Below, one piece after another: positions 7,745-16,124 of a stretch of DNA of 48,831 nucleotides (the first letter of the stretch is position 1; every line of letters starts with the position of its first letter). Under the pieces are notes generated by a model. It was given only the letters and a program-made list of their open reading frames with translations, did no database searches and had not been told where the DNA came from. Source of the DNA: Planctomycetota bacterium (GTDB lineage Bacteria > Planctomycetota > Phycisphaerae > SM23-33); contig DAOVZK010000011.1 in assembly GCA_030635145.1 (NCBI GenBank), positions 1 through 48,831 of the forward strand. Direction: 5' to 3'. The position numbers and the translations under genes were made by a program.

Positions 7745-8980
7745 ATGAACTTAGCTAGCATCACGGCGTCGATTACAACGTATCTGGAACCGGTTCTGCC
7801 TCTCGATCCCATCAGCGACTTTGTAATCGTAATGCTCATAATGCTGCTTGTACCGCGATTGTTCGAGCGTATCGGATTACCCGGATTGGTGGGGCTTATA
7901 CTGGGGGGGCTTCTGCTGGGGCCGAAAGTGCTGGGAGTTATATCCCCCGACAAGCACGTCATGATATTCCTGGCCGACATCGGCAAACTGATGATCATGT
8001 TTTTCGCCGGACTCGAAATAGATTTCAAAGGATTTACCCGCAAAGCTCACAAGTCGCTGATTTATGGTGGCGCGACGTTTTTATTTCCGCTGACTGGTGG
8101 TATTATCGCGGCCCGCCTGTTCGGTAACGGCTGGAACGCGTCGGTACTGATCGGTTCGTTGCTGGCGTCGCACACGCTGCTGTCCTTGCCGATCCTGATG
8201 CGATACAAACTCATGCGAACAAAGGCAGTCACCGTAACCATCGGGGCCACCATTGTTACCGATATCGCGGCGCTTACCGTGCTTTCTGCATGCGTGGCGA
8301 TCCACACCGTTGGATTTTCGCCCGTGACTCTCTCGATCCGATTCATCGGAATGCTGATCTACTTACCGCTGATTTTATTCATTGGCAAAAAGTTCGCCGG
8401 GTTTTGCGTGCGACACTTCCACGACAGCGAAGACAGCAAGACAATTGCCATGCTGCTCATCATGATCCTCGCTGCCATCGGTGCCGAACTGATACATCTC
8501 GAGGGAATTGTCGGGGCGTTTATCGGAGGCCTCGCCGTCGGAGAAATCGTCCGCAAAAGCAAGGTGCGAGAAAAACTCGACACACTCGGAAACGTGCTGT
8601 TTATTCCGGCATTTTTCCTGATCGTCGGTTCTCTGATCGATCCGCAATCTTTCCTGCGACTAACACCCGTCCGCATCGGTTTCATGGTGGTCATCGTCGG
8701 CGTGCTGATCCTGACAAAATACTTAGCTGCCCGAACCGCCGCCATGATTCTTCATTACAATCGCAACGAAATGCTGAATATGTGGTCGATGTCCATCCCG
8801 CAGGTCGCCGCGACGCTGGCAGCGGCGTTGGTGGCATTTGAATCCGTAAACAAAGACGGCGTCCGCCTGATCAACGAATCCGTGTTCGATACGATTCTGA
8901 TTCTCGTAGCTGTGACGTCCATCCTTGGGCTCATCCTCACCGAACGATTCGCGAAACGATTGTCACGGGTTAAACGTTAA
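7745..8980 (+). CDS. Cation:proton antiporter, CPA2 family
   Basis: 411 residues, inner-membrane Na+ or K+/H+ exchanger. About 11-12 hydrophobic helices are visible, with family features LVPRLFERIGLPGLVGLILGG near residue 37, MFFAGLEIDF (~85), and LLIMILAAIGAELI...GAFIGGLAVG in the second half. There is no C-terminal TrkA-N/TrkA-C domain, so it is the short form. The ATG lacks a convincing Shine-Dalgarno. Stands alone; a weak CTTAAG hairpin follows the stop. Confidence 0.88.
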   Translation: MNLASITASITTYLEPVLPLDPISDFVIVMLIMLLVPRLFERIGLPGLVGLILGGLLLGPKVLGVISPDKHVMIFLADIGKLMIMFFAGLEIDFKGFTRKAHKSLIYGGATFLFPLTGGIIAARLFGNGWNASVLIGSLLASHTLLSLPILMRYKLMRTKAVTVTIGATIVTDIAALTVLSACVAIHTVGFSPVTLSIRFIGMLIYLPLILFIGKKFAGFCVRHFHDSEDSKTIAMLLIMILAAIGAELIHLEGIVGAFIGGLAVGEIVRKSKVREKLDTLGNVLFIPAFFLIVGSLIDPQSFLRLTPVRIGFMVVIVGVLILTKYLAARTAAMILHYNRNEMLNMWSMSIPQVAATLAAALVAFESVNKDGVRLINESVFDTILILVAVTSILGLILTERFAKRLSRVKR

Positions 8981-9140
8981 TTGCTTAAGAACACCTTAAG
9001 TTTGCCTTTTCACTTTTCTGCTGGCTGCGTTATCGGTAAAATATAAAAAAAAGTGGTTTTGGGGAGAGGCCAAGTGCTATCATTACAATAGACGGGTAGC
9101 GGGTCGGGTGTTTGCTATAAGATATTGTTAGGGGTGCGGG

Positions 9141-9470
9141 ATGAAACGGGAAAATTGTTGGGAAATGAAAAAATGCGGCCGGCAACCCGGCGGCGAAGAG
9201 GTTGACGAATTTGGGGCGTGCCCTGCCGCGAGGTCGTCTGAATACGATGGAATTAATGGCGGCCTTTATAGCGGACGGTTCTGTTGGATGATCCCAGGTA
9301 CTTTTTGCGATGGTAAGTCACATGGATCGTTAGTTGAGAAACTGGCGCAGTGCCTCAAATGTGAGTTCTTCAGACAAGTCAGCGAAGAGGAAAACCGCCG
9401 CTTCATTATGACTCCCAAAGATATCGATAAGCTATCAGAACCGTATATGGTCGACTCTTCTCTGGACTAG
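9141..9470 (+). CDS. Two-CW-domain cysteine-rich small protein
   Basis: 109 residues, no signal peptide. The pattern CWEMKKCGR...GACPAA...DGINGGLYSGRFCW...GTFCDG...KLAQCLKCEFFRQV shows paired Cys-Trp motifs and a final CxxC, as in proteins annotated as two-CW domain. These are presumed metal- or redox-binding and are often linked to signalling proteins; the actual function is unknown. A GGGGTGCGGG stretch just before ATG may serve as ribosome binding site. It is convergent with the rhamnulokinase gene. Confidence 0.65.
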   Translation: MKRENCWEMKKCGRQPGGEEVDEFGACPAARSSEYDGINGGLYSGRFCWMIPGTFCDGKSHGSLVEKLAQCLKCEFFRQVSEEENRRFIMTPKDIDKLSEPYMVDSSLD

Positions 9471-9541
9471 CAGCCGATAACACCGCATGTAAATAATGCT
9501 GCCGCCAGTGCGACTGGTTGCTACTCCATTGTCACCGCGGG

Positions 9542-11008
9542 TCACGACTTTAAGGCGGCGTAGCGTTGGCGTTTTTCAGCCCATGCGGGTTGATTCTCGG
9601 GATGGTACAACACCGTGGCCGTCGAGTTTCGCATAACGTCGCGAATCTGCTGCTTGTCTTTCAAAATTCCCACGGCGAGGGCTTGCGTCAGTGCGTTGCC
9701 CATCGCGGTGCACTGGTCGGCACCGGCGTGAGTGGAAAGTCCGCAGGCGTCGGCGGTAAATTGGCAGAGCAGTTTGTTCTGGGTGCCACCCCCGACGATG
9801 TAGAGGCTGTCCGGGGTTTGCGATTTTAGCTGCCCCAGTGCGTCGAGCCGAAACGCGTATTCCAGTGCGAGGCTTTTCAGTACGCAGAGAACGAGGGCCC
9901 CGCGGTCGGCCGGTGCATTCTGCCCGCTGCTTTTAAGGAGCGTCAGGATCGCATCTTCCATATCTGGTGGCGACATCAGCGACTCGTGGGCCACGTCGAA
10001 TAGTGGTCCGCTGGTAGCTGCGGCGGCTGCGGCGGTGATGCGATTGTAATCCCACGGGTCGTCGGGGGTATCCCACTTGCGGCGAAGCTCCTGCACTAAC
10101 CACAACCCCAGAATATTGCATCCGAGGTACCATCCACCGACGGTATACTCGTTGGTGAATCCCAGTTGCCGGCATTGCGGAGTCGCAGCGGGTTCGTCGA
10201 TCATGGCTCCGAGAACGCTCCATGTTCCGCAGCTGATAAATGCCCAGTTGTCGCCCTCGGCGGGGATGGCGGCGGCGACGGCGGAGGTGTCGTGCCCGCA
10301 GGTTGCAATTACCGGCACGTCGGGGTCTGCCCCGGTCTGCCGCTGCACATCTTCACAGAGCGTACCGACAACAGTTGCGGGTTCTACAAGCGGTGCAAAC
10401 ATATCCGGCAAATTGAATGCGTCGATAATTGGCTGCGACCACTTACAGTCGACGCCCATTAGATTTGAGGTGTTGGCGATAGACATTTCGGATTTCTTTT
10501 CCCCGGTCAGGAAGTACAGCAGCAGATCGGGAATATTGAGGAACGTCTCGGCTGCGCCCAGCTGCGGTGAGTTATCGCGTTGCATCGCCGCCAGCTGAAA
10601 CAGCGAACTAATCGCCCAAGGCTCGTAGGCGGTGAGTGTGAAAATTTCGTCCGTCGGCATGAGCTTGTCGGAGTAGGCGTGTATGTTTTCGGTGCGGGTG
10701 TCGCGATACGAAACGCAATTCCCCAACAGCTTCCCATCGCTACCCAGCAGCCCAAAGTCCACGCCCCACGTATCGACGCTGATGCCCGAAAGTTTGACGT
10801 TTCTATCGGTACAGATGCGGATGGCGGAGAGTATCTCGGCGAACAGTGAGGGAATATCCCAGTACATAGTCCCAGCTAGCGTAATCCGCCGGTTCTGGAA
10901 GCGATTGATTTCCTCCATCGCGACCTTGCCGTTTTTGAGCGTAACGATGATACCACGGCCGCTTTCGGCACCGAGGTCAATGGCGAGAAATTTGTGCGAC
11001 TCAGACAT
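9542..11008 (-). CDS. rhaB: Rhamnulokinase (FGGY kinase)
   Basis: 488 residues. Phosphorylates L-rhamnulose to rhamnulose-1-phosphate in rhamnose catabolism. The N-terminal ATPase strand FLAIDLGAESGRG, the substrate segment ISVDTWGVDFGLL, CGHDTSAVAAAIP, SCGTWSVLG and the C-terminal SLYIVGGGTQNKLLCQ with TAMGNALTQALA all match RhaB closely. The ATG 6 bases after GGAG was chosen over one four codons upstream. No isomerase, aldolase or rhamnose regulator lies nearby, so it is genomically isolated here. A terminator separates it from the HEAT-repeat gene upstream. Confidence 0.9.
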   Translation of the reverse strand: MSESHKFLAIDLGAESGRGIIVTLKNGKVAMEEINRFQNRRITLAGTMYWDIPSLFAEILSAIRICTDRNVKLSGISVDTWGVDFGLLGSDGKLLGNCVSYRDTRTENIHAYSDKLMPTDEIFTLTAYEPWAISSLFQLAAMQRDNSPQLGAAETFLNIPDLLLYFLTGEKKSEMSIANTSNLMGVDCKWSQPIIDAFNLPDMFAPLVEPATVVGTLCEDVQRQTGADPDVPVIATCGHDTSAVAAAIPAEGDNWAFISCGTWSVLGAMIDEPAATPQCRQLGFTNEYTVGGWYLGCNILGLWLVQELRRKWDTPDDPWDYNRITAAAAAATSGPLFDVAHESLMSPPDMEDAILTLLKSSGQNAPADRGALVLCVLKSLALEYAFRLDALGQLKSQTPDSLYIVGGGTQNKLLCQFTADACGLSTHAGADQCTAMGNALTQALAVGILKDKQQIRDVMRNSTATVLYHPENQPAWAEKRQRYAALKS

Positions 11009-11133
11009 TTCAGGCTCCATTTACTATTTTCGCTTATGTAATTCGATAAAATTTGTAAGGCCAAACGATAATCAAATTTCGTCGGACACTCAACTAAAAT
11101 TCGAAGAGTTTCGCAAAGGGTTAAATGCCTCAA

Positions 11134-11170
11134 CAAAAAAAGACCCGCGGGAATAAAAAGTCCCACGGGC
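11134..11170 (-). terminator. Intrinsic terminator after the HEAT-repeat gene
   Basis: On the minus strand GCCCGTGGGA and TCCCGCGGGT form a 10-bp stem (one G-U) with an 8-base loop, followed by a run of seven T. It lies 29 bases past the HEAT gene stop and insulates rhaB. Confidence 0.85.
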
Positions 11171-11198
11171 CTTTGGTTATTTATGTACAAACCGACGT

Positions 11199-13403
11199 CT
11201 AGTCGATCTTGTCTGTACTGAGGATAAGCTCGGGCACCTGTTCGCTGGAAAGGTTCATCGCACCGAGGAGTTCGGCGGCGGATTCGAGAAGTTTCTGCGA
11301 ACCGTTGGCCTTGCTGACCATCGCCGCAAGCGCCTTGGTCTGTGCCGGTGTGCATTTGCACCCGAAACTTCTTACAGATTCGCTGGCGGCGGTGAAGGCC
11401 GAAATGCGGTTAGCGTCTTTTGCGGCATCCTGCAATGCATAGTCGACGATAATCTGCTGCGCCTTCGCGTCGTCGATAACCGCCAACGCCTCGCACGCAA
11501 CAACGCTAAGCTCGGGGTTCTCGCCCTTAACGACCTGACCCAACGCAGTTATTGTGCTTTTGAGAGCGAAAATTCCACCACCGCGAATACCGACGTTTCG
11601 GATTGTCTTGGCGGCACGGACAGCCCACTGGGTGCTCTGCTCTGCCGTCAGAGGCTTACCGGCACTGAGTTTCATCGCTGCGGTAATCCCCGCCGAAATC
11701 GATTCGGGATCGAGCTTATCGAGCAGGATCACTTTTCCGTCTTTGGCGGCGAGTGTTCGCATTTTTGCAGTCGAAGCATTCGCAACGACAGGAATGTATC
11801 GATAGGCCATATCTCCCCGGAGCACAGCAATGGCACCGGCGGTATCGGCGTCTTCGGCAACGAGAACCACGTCAAGCCCTTGTGCGGTGGCAGCGGTCTG
11901 TGCGACCTTTGCGGGGTCGGACTCGATGACAGGTTCAAACCCGGCTGCCCTGACGGCGTCGAGTATGGTGTTGCGAATTTTCTGATCGTCGCAAACGATC
12001 ATTGCATATTTTTTGCCCTTCTGCCGCAGCGCCTCGTTTATAAGCATCATAACCATCTGATGCCCCTGGAACTTTTCGGCCGGCATGGAATTGGCGAGCG
12101 TTTCGGCTGCCAAAAATCGAATGCGGCGATCGGGATAACCCATCGCATTGACCAGCGGCATGGCACCGCCGTCGAGCGTGGCGACAAGCGACTTGGCACC
12201 GCTGTTTTTACCGAGGATGGTAATCACGCGGCGTGCCATTGGGACGTTTCCGTTTTTGAGGGTGCGGGCAAGTACCTGCTGGAGGTATTGCGGGGAACTT
12301 GCCAGTGCGTAGTAGTCTGCTTCGGGCGAACCTTTCCAGAGGTTGTCTTTGACGCCTTCGGGCAGGTCGATTTCGCGCCGGATGCACGCAGCTAACCACA
12401 GCGGAACAGCCTTCGAGAATTTCGCATCATACTGCAATGCCAGCCTCGCCATTCGCATGGCGTAGACGTCACAGAAAATCGCACCCGGTACAGGACTTGC
12501 CAACAACGTGTTGTCTTTCCAGAACCATACCAGCACCGTAGACCCGCCTTCGCGATGGTCGGGCAAGATCGAATCGTTTTTGTCGTAGTAGCTTTCACCC
12601 AGCTCGTAAAATAATTCCGAAACACTTGCTTTAATCCCACGATCCGTCCCGCCGCCGCAGGATATAATCGCGTTAGCGAGAACCGCTTTGGTGCTCGGGG
12701 AATTTTGAATGTCAGCTCGCATGAACGCTTCTTTGAGTCGGGGCAGCGCGGCGGGGTATTGCATTCGGCCCAATGCCTGAGCGAGATACGTCACCAGTTG
12801 GAGGTCGGTACTTTGCAGAGCGATGGAATAAGGCCGCACGGCCGGTCGGCCCATCTCGTGCAGCATCGTTACAATACGGTCACGCAGCAAGGCGGATGTG
12901 TCTTTATCGGACAGGCGTGCGATAAGCAGCGGAACGGTATGTTCGCCGCTCTCGATAAGACGCTGCTTGGCGATGACCATACCGCGAAGTGTTCCGCCCA
13001 TCATTTCGATGGATTTTTCGATCTGCTCCGGGTCGCTTCGCCATGCGGTGTAACCTTCTTTAATCTTGGCTTCGAGTTTGGCGATAATTTCGGTCAGGGC
13101 CTTGTCTTTGGCACCGCGGTTGAGGGTTGCACGACACCCGGGTTTGGTCGACAGCAGGTAAATGTCCTTCGCCAAAACATCCGGGTTCTCGAGAATCGCC
13201 TTTGCATACGACTGTGCGACCAACGGCTTGGCGATCGAGATGTAGTGCAGCATGTCGTCCCACTGCGTCTGAAGTTTGGATTTGTCCTTGGAGTCCTGCG
13301 CGACGGCGGGCGTCAGGATAGCTGACACAACCAGCAAAATCGCAACAGAAACGAAAACACCCTTGGACCTGTCAGAAAAACGTGCGGATGAATTTACCAG
13401 CAT
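11199..13403 (-). CDS. Secreted HEAT-repeat protein with embedded receiver-like domain
   Basis: 734 residues. Signal peptide 1-36 ending AVA-Q, so periplasmic or exported. Residues ~150-245 and ~400-445 contain HEAT-type helical pairs (LIARLSDKDTSALLRDRIVTML; YPDRRIRFLAAETL), as do ~600-720 near the C-terminus. Between them, residues ~466-578 read like a receiver domain: MIVCDDQKI (acidic pair), DVVLVAEDAD (strand 3), IPVVANAST (Ser/Thr) and VILLDKLDPESI (Lys region). The phospho-acceptor Asp is not clearly conserved. The start is the ATG after AGGAG; 18 upstream in-frame codons were rejected. Strong promoter upstream and terminator downstream: a single-gene unit. Function unknown. Confidence 0.75.
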   Translation of the reverse strand: MLVNSSARFSDRSKGVFVSVAILLVVSAILTPAVAQDSKDKSKLQTQWDDMLHYISIAKPLVAQSYAKAILENPDVLAKDIYLLSTKPGCRATLNRGAKDKALTEIIAKLEAKIKEGYTAWRSDPEQIEKSIEMMGGTLRGMVIAKQRLIESGEHTVPLLIARLSDKDTSALLRDRIVTMLHEMGRPAVRPYSIALQSTDLQLVTYLAQALGRMQYPAALPRLKEAFMRADIQNSPSTKAVLANAIISCGGGTDRGIKASVSELFYELGESYYDKNDSILPDHREGGSTVLVWFWKDNTLLASPVPGAIFCDVYAMRMARLALQYDAKFSKAVPLWLAACIRREIDLPEGVKDNLWKGSPEADYYALASSPQYLQQVLARTLKNGNVPMARRVITILGKNSGAKSLVATLDGGAMPLVNAMGYPDRRIRFLAAETLANSMPAEKFQGHQMVMMLINEALRQKGKKYAMIVCDDQKIRNTILDAVRAAGFEPVIESDPAKVAQTAATAQGLDVVLVAEDADTAGAIAVLRGDMAYRYIPVVANASTAKMRTLAAKDGKVILLDKLDPESISAGITAAMKLSAGKPLTAEQSTQWAVRAAKTIRNVGIRGGGIFALKSTITALGQVVKGENPELSVVACEALAVIDDAKAQQIIVDYALQDAAKDANRISAFTAASESVRSFGCKCTPAQTKALAAMVSKANGSQKLLESAAELLGAMNLSSEQVPELILSTDKID

Positions 13404-13793
13404 TATTATGTTACTCCTGCAAGTGGCGGCGGCGAGAAAAAACATCCACACCGACACCGAACCACCGATCCTAACCTGAATCGCCTCGTCAGGATCAGAA
13501 TTTAATTAGATCATACTAATTCGTGTTAACTCATGCGATTATAGGAATCTGCGGAAAAGAGTCAACAAGAATACCTGCTGCACTTTCCGCGCATTTCTAT
13601 AAGGTTTATCATCGGCAAGACACGCCCCTTATCAACAGAATTTCCGATTTGCGATTTTCAATCGGCAATTTCCCGGAAATTTTTCGGTAATTGCCCCAAA
13701 TGGACACCATTGCCCTTGCAAACAGCGACAGTAAAAACGAAAATACCGCTGTGGTGGATTTGGGTATTTTATTCCAGCGAAAAGGGCGTAGTT
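13404..13793. other. Intergenic region between divergent genes
   Basis: About 390 bases. Holds the 5' leader and promoter of the minus-strand HEAT gene. Around 13640-13690 there is a low-complexity stretch of GATTTGCGATTTTCAATCGGC type resembling others in the window. Two overlapping plus-strand frames beginning at 13691 and 13710 have no ribosome binding site and are not taken as genes. Confidence 0.6.
13538..13565 (-). promoter_or_regulatory. Sigma-70-type promoter of the HEAT-repeat gene
   Basis: Minus strand: -35 TTGACT (13565-13560), 16-base spacer, -10 TATAAT (13543-13538). Predicted start near 13531, giving a ~128-base leader. It is the best housekeeping-type promoter match I noticed in the window. 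Confidence 0.75.
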
Positions 13794-14180
13794 ATGATGT
13801 TTTCTTTCGGTGTATCGGAAGCGGTCTTTTTGGGTCTCTACTTGGCGGCTGCACTTTTTGGTGGTGGAGCATTACTGTTTGTTGGGGCAAGGTTTATTGT
13901 CAAGGCCCCACGGGCATCCTATTGGCGTGGTGTTTTGGCAATGTTATTGGTGATATTGGGTTCTGGTTTCCTACTTTTTCTAATCCTTATATTATTTATA
14001 TTAGATGACCTGCTCTTTACCCTAATCGCACCAATAGTATTGTGTTGGGCGTTGTTCTGGACGTGGCTGGTAGAAGGTTGGGTATTTGGAATTTCGATCA
14101 GTAAGAGCATCAAGATTTGGCTGCCTGTTCTGGGGTTTGAGCTTTTGATTATCGCTATTTTAATTTTAATCGCGATTTAG
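13794..14180 (+). CDS. Small integral membrane protein, unknown function
   Basis: 128 residues with about four hydrophobic segments: FLGLYLAAALFGGGALLFV, VLAMLLVILGSGFLLFLILI, a long LLFTLIAPIVLCWALFWTW and a C-terminal LPVLGFELLIIAILILIAI. The double ATG at 13794/13797 behind AAGGGCG is preferred to an upstream in-frame ATG at 13710 that would add 28 soluble residues. I do not recognise the family. Monocistronic; it converges on mtnA, with a stretch of CTAGT/CCCTA-like low complexity after the stop. Confidence 0.55.
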   Translation: MMFSFGVSEAVFLGLYLAAALFGGGALLFVGARFIVKAPRASYWRGVLAMLLVILGSGFLLFLILILFILDDLLFTLIAPIVLCWALFWTWLVEGWVFGISISKSIKIWLPVLGFELLIIAILILIAI

Positions 14181-14305
14181 CCGTAGTCTACGCAGACACC
14201 GCGGGCGGCGTTGATGAGCTGCGCGCCCCACCCTGTGGCAGCGTCTTTTGCTTCCCTCATCGCTTGATCTCTAGCCACTATTCCCTAGTGCCTGATCACT
14301 ATTCC

Positions 14306-15478
14306 CTACCCGAGAACTTTTTTTACGTTCGCCGGGGTGACGGGCGAAATTATTCCGCGGTCGGTGATGATACCGGTGATAAGTTCGGCGGGGGTAACGT
14401 CGAAGGCTGGGCAGTAGGTGGCGATGCCTTCCGGGGCTGTGCGGTTACCGAACCCGTGCGTGATTTCCTCTGCCCCACGCTCCTCGATCGGAATTGCGTC
14501 GCCGGATTTGAGCGACATATCGAATGTGCTGTACGGGGCTGCGACGTAGAACGGAATTCCGTGGCAGTTCGCGAGAATCGCCACGCCGTACGTTCCGATT
14601 TTATTCGCCGCGTCGCCGTTGGCGGCAATGCGGTCTGCCCCGACGATCACCATCCCCACGCGTCCTTCCTTCATGGTGTGGGCGGTCATATTGTCGGTGA
14701 TGACGACGGCATCGATGTCGGCTTGCTGTAGTTCCCACGCGGTTAGCCGGCTGCCCTGCAGCAACGGCCTCGTCTCGTCGCAGTAAACCGTAAACTTGTG
14801 ACCGGCGGCGTGGGCGACATACATCCCCGCCGTTGCCGTTCCGATTCCGCTCGTGGCCAGCGCACCGGCATTGCAATGCGTCAGCAGTCCCGAATGTTCC
14901 ATCACCAGCGGCGCAGCGGCACGCCCGATGCTCATACACATCTCGACGTCCTCGGTGTGGATCGCGCGGGCCTCGTCGAGCATGGCCGTGATGATTTGTC
15001 CGTCATTGGCACCGCCGTCGGCCTCGGTAATGGCACGCTGCTCGACCCGCCGCACCGCCCACGACAAATTCACCGCTGTCGGGCGTGCACTTTCGAGATA
15101 CTCCGCCACCGCAGCCAACCTGCTGAGAAAATCGTCACCCTCCTGGATGTTCTGCGCGGCGACGACCATTCCGTAACCAGCTGCCACTCCAATGGCCGGT
15201 GCACCACGAACCACCAGCTTGCGAATGGCCGACCGCACGGTATGACGGTCGCGGCAATCCACGTACGCGGTTTCGTTCGGCAGCAAGGTCTGATCGAGCA
15301 GTCGCAGATGCCCTTTCCCCGCCGGGCCGCACCATTCCACGACATTTACCGGCGGCTCAATCGTGATCTGCTCAAAATCGCAGCTGCCATCACTTGGCGA
15401 GGAATTGGAATTCTGTGCCGCTTTGTTTCGACCTGCCGAATTTACGTTTTTTTCACTTTTTTCACATTTATTGTCCAT
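14306..15478 (-). CDS. mtnA: S-methyl-5-thioribose-1-phosphate isomerase
   Basis: 390 residues. Converts methylthioribose-1-phosphate to methylthioribulose-1-phosphate in methionine salvage. Recognised by VVRGAPAIGVAAGYGM, THCNAGALATSGIGTATAGM (catalytic Cys), VYCDETRPLLQGSRLTAWEL and VIVGADRIAANGDAANKIGTY (catalytic Asp). The first ~38 residues (polar, Ser/Asn-rich) precede the conserved start and have no obvious role; a later start is possible, since the ATG has no clear Shine-Dalgarno. No other salvage genes are present here. Confidence 0.92.
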   Translation of the reverse strand: MDNKCEKSEKNVNSAGRNKAAQNSNSSPSDGSCDFEQITIEPPVNVVEWCGPAGKGHLRLLDQTLLPNETAYVDCRDRHTVRSAIRKLVVRGAPAIGVAAGYGMVVAAQNIQEGDDFLSRLAAVAEYLESARPTAVNLSWAVRRVEQRAITEADGGANDGQIITAMLDEARAIHTEDVEMCMSIGRAAAPLVMEHSGLLTHCNAGALATSGIGTATAGMYVAHAAGHKFTVYCDETRPLLQGSRLTAWELQQADIDAVVITDNMTAHTMKEGRVGMVIVGADRIAANGDAANKIGTYGVAILANCHGIPFYVAAPYSTFDMSLKSGDAIPIEERGAEEITHGFGNRTAPEGIATYCPAFDVTPAELITGIITDRGIISPVTPANVKKVLG

Positions 15479-15693
15479 TTAAGCAATATATAGGGAATTC
15501 CCCGGGTTTAGCAAGTAAACGTTTCAAACTTAATGTGATATTCAGACATCGTGTGGGCCTTTATTTCGGGGTTTTTTGGCGGCGATGAGGCGTTTTATCC
15601 AGATTGCGGCGCAAAAAGTTTAAGATTTCTCAACGAACCGGCAGCCGAATGTCGATATAGACATACGCTGGGACAATGTAAGTGTATACCTAA

Positions 15694-15783
15694 GTACTCT
15701 GCTACAGAGTACCAGGCCAGGTAAACGAAATTATAGACGTCAGGTGCGCTGCAAACTCACCTGTGATGGCTCCAAGGAAGGAG
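15694..15783 (+). promoter_or_regulatory. csrA leader: two hairpins and a GGA-rich ribosome site
   Basis: Upstream of csrA are GTACTCT-GCTAC-AGAGTAC (15694-15712) and CAGGTG...CACCTG (15741-15763), then AAGGAAGGAG (15774-15783), 6 bases before ATG. The Shine-Dalgarno itself contains two GGA triplets, the core of CsrA-binding sites, so self-repression at translation initiation is plausible (inference). The rest of 15479-15789 shows no gene. Confidence 0.55.
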
Positions 15784-15789
15784 TTTTAG

Positions 15790-16047
15790 ATGCTGGTACT
15801 GTCCAGGCAACGTGATGAAACAATTATGATAGGTGATGACGTTCAGGTAACCGTCGTGGATATCCGCGGAGACAAGGTACGCCTGGGCATTAACGCACCT
15901 GCCCATATCCCCGTTCACCGTAAGGAAGTCTACGAAGCGATCAAACGCGAAAACGAAACCGCCGCCGAAGCAAGCGGCAACGCCCCTGCTCATGTGGAGT
16001 CGCTGGCGAACAAGAAACCGCCCGAAACCGAAGGCGAAAAGAAGTAG
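15790..16047 (+). CDS. csrA: Carbon storage regulator CsrA
   Basis: 85 residues. RNA-binding dimer that blocks or stabilises mRNAs at GGA sites. The first ~50 residues are canonical: MLVLSRQRDETIMIGDDV, VTVVDIRGDKVRLGI and an Ala-Pro-x-x-Ile-Pro-V-HRKEVYEAI stretch with the binding Arg. A longer-than-usual polar C-terminal tail (about 30 residues, KPPETEGEKK end) follows. Strong ribosome site. Monocistronic; nothing flagellar is adjacent, although csrA often neighbours fliW. Confidence 0.95.
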   Translation: MLVLSRQRDETIMIGDDVQVTVVDIRGDKVRLGINAPAHIPVHRKEVYEAIKRENETAAEASGNAPAHVESLANKKPPETEGEKK

Positions 16048-16124
16048 ACTCCAAACGTTTCTCGAACTGATGTGCTCTCCGCTTTGCATAAACACTTGCG
16101 CCCTTTTCCGCGCCGCCAACGTCC

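Noticed and set aside
13691-14008. 105-codon plus-strand frame
   Set aside because: Overlaps the small membrane protein in another frame and has no ribosome site.
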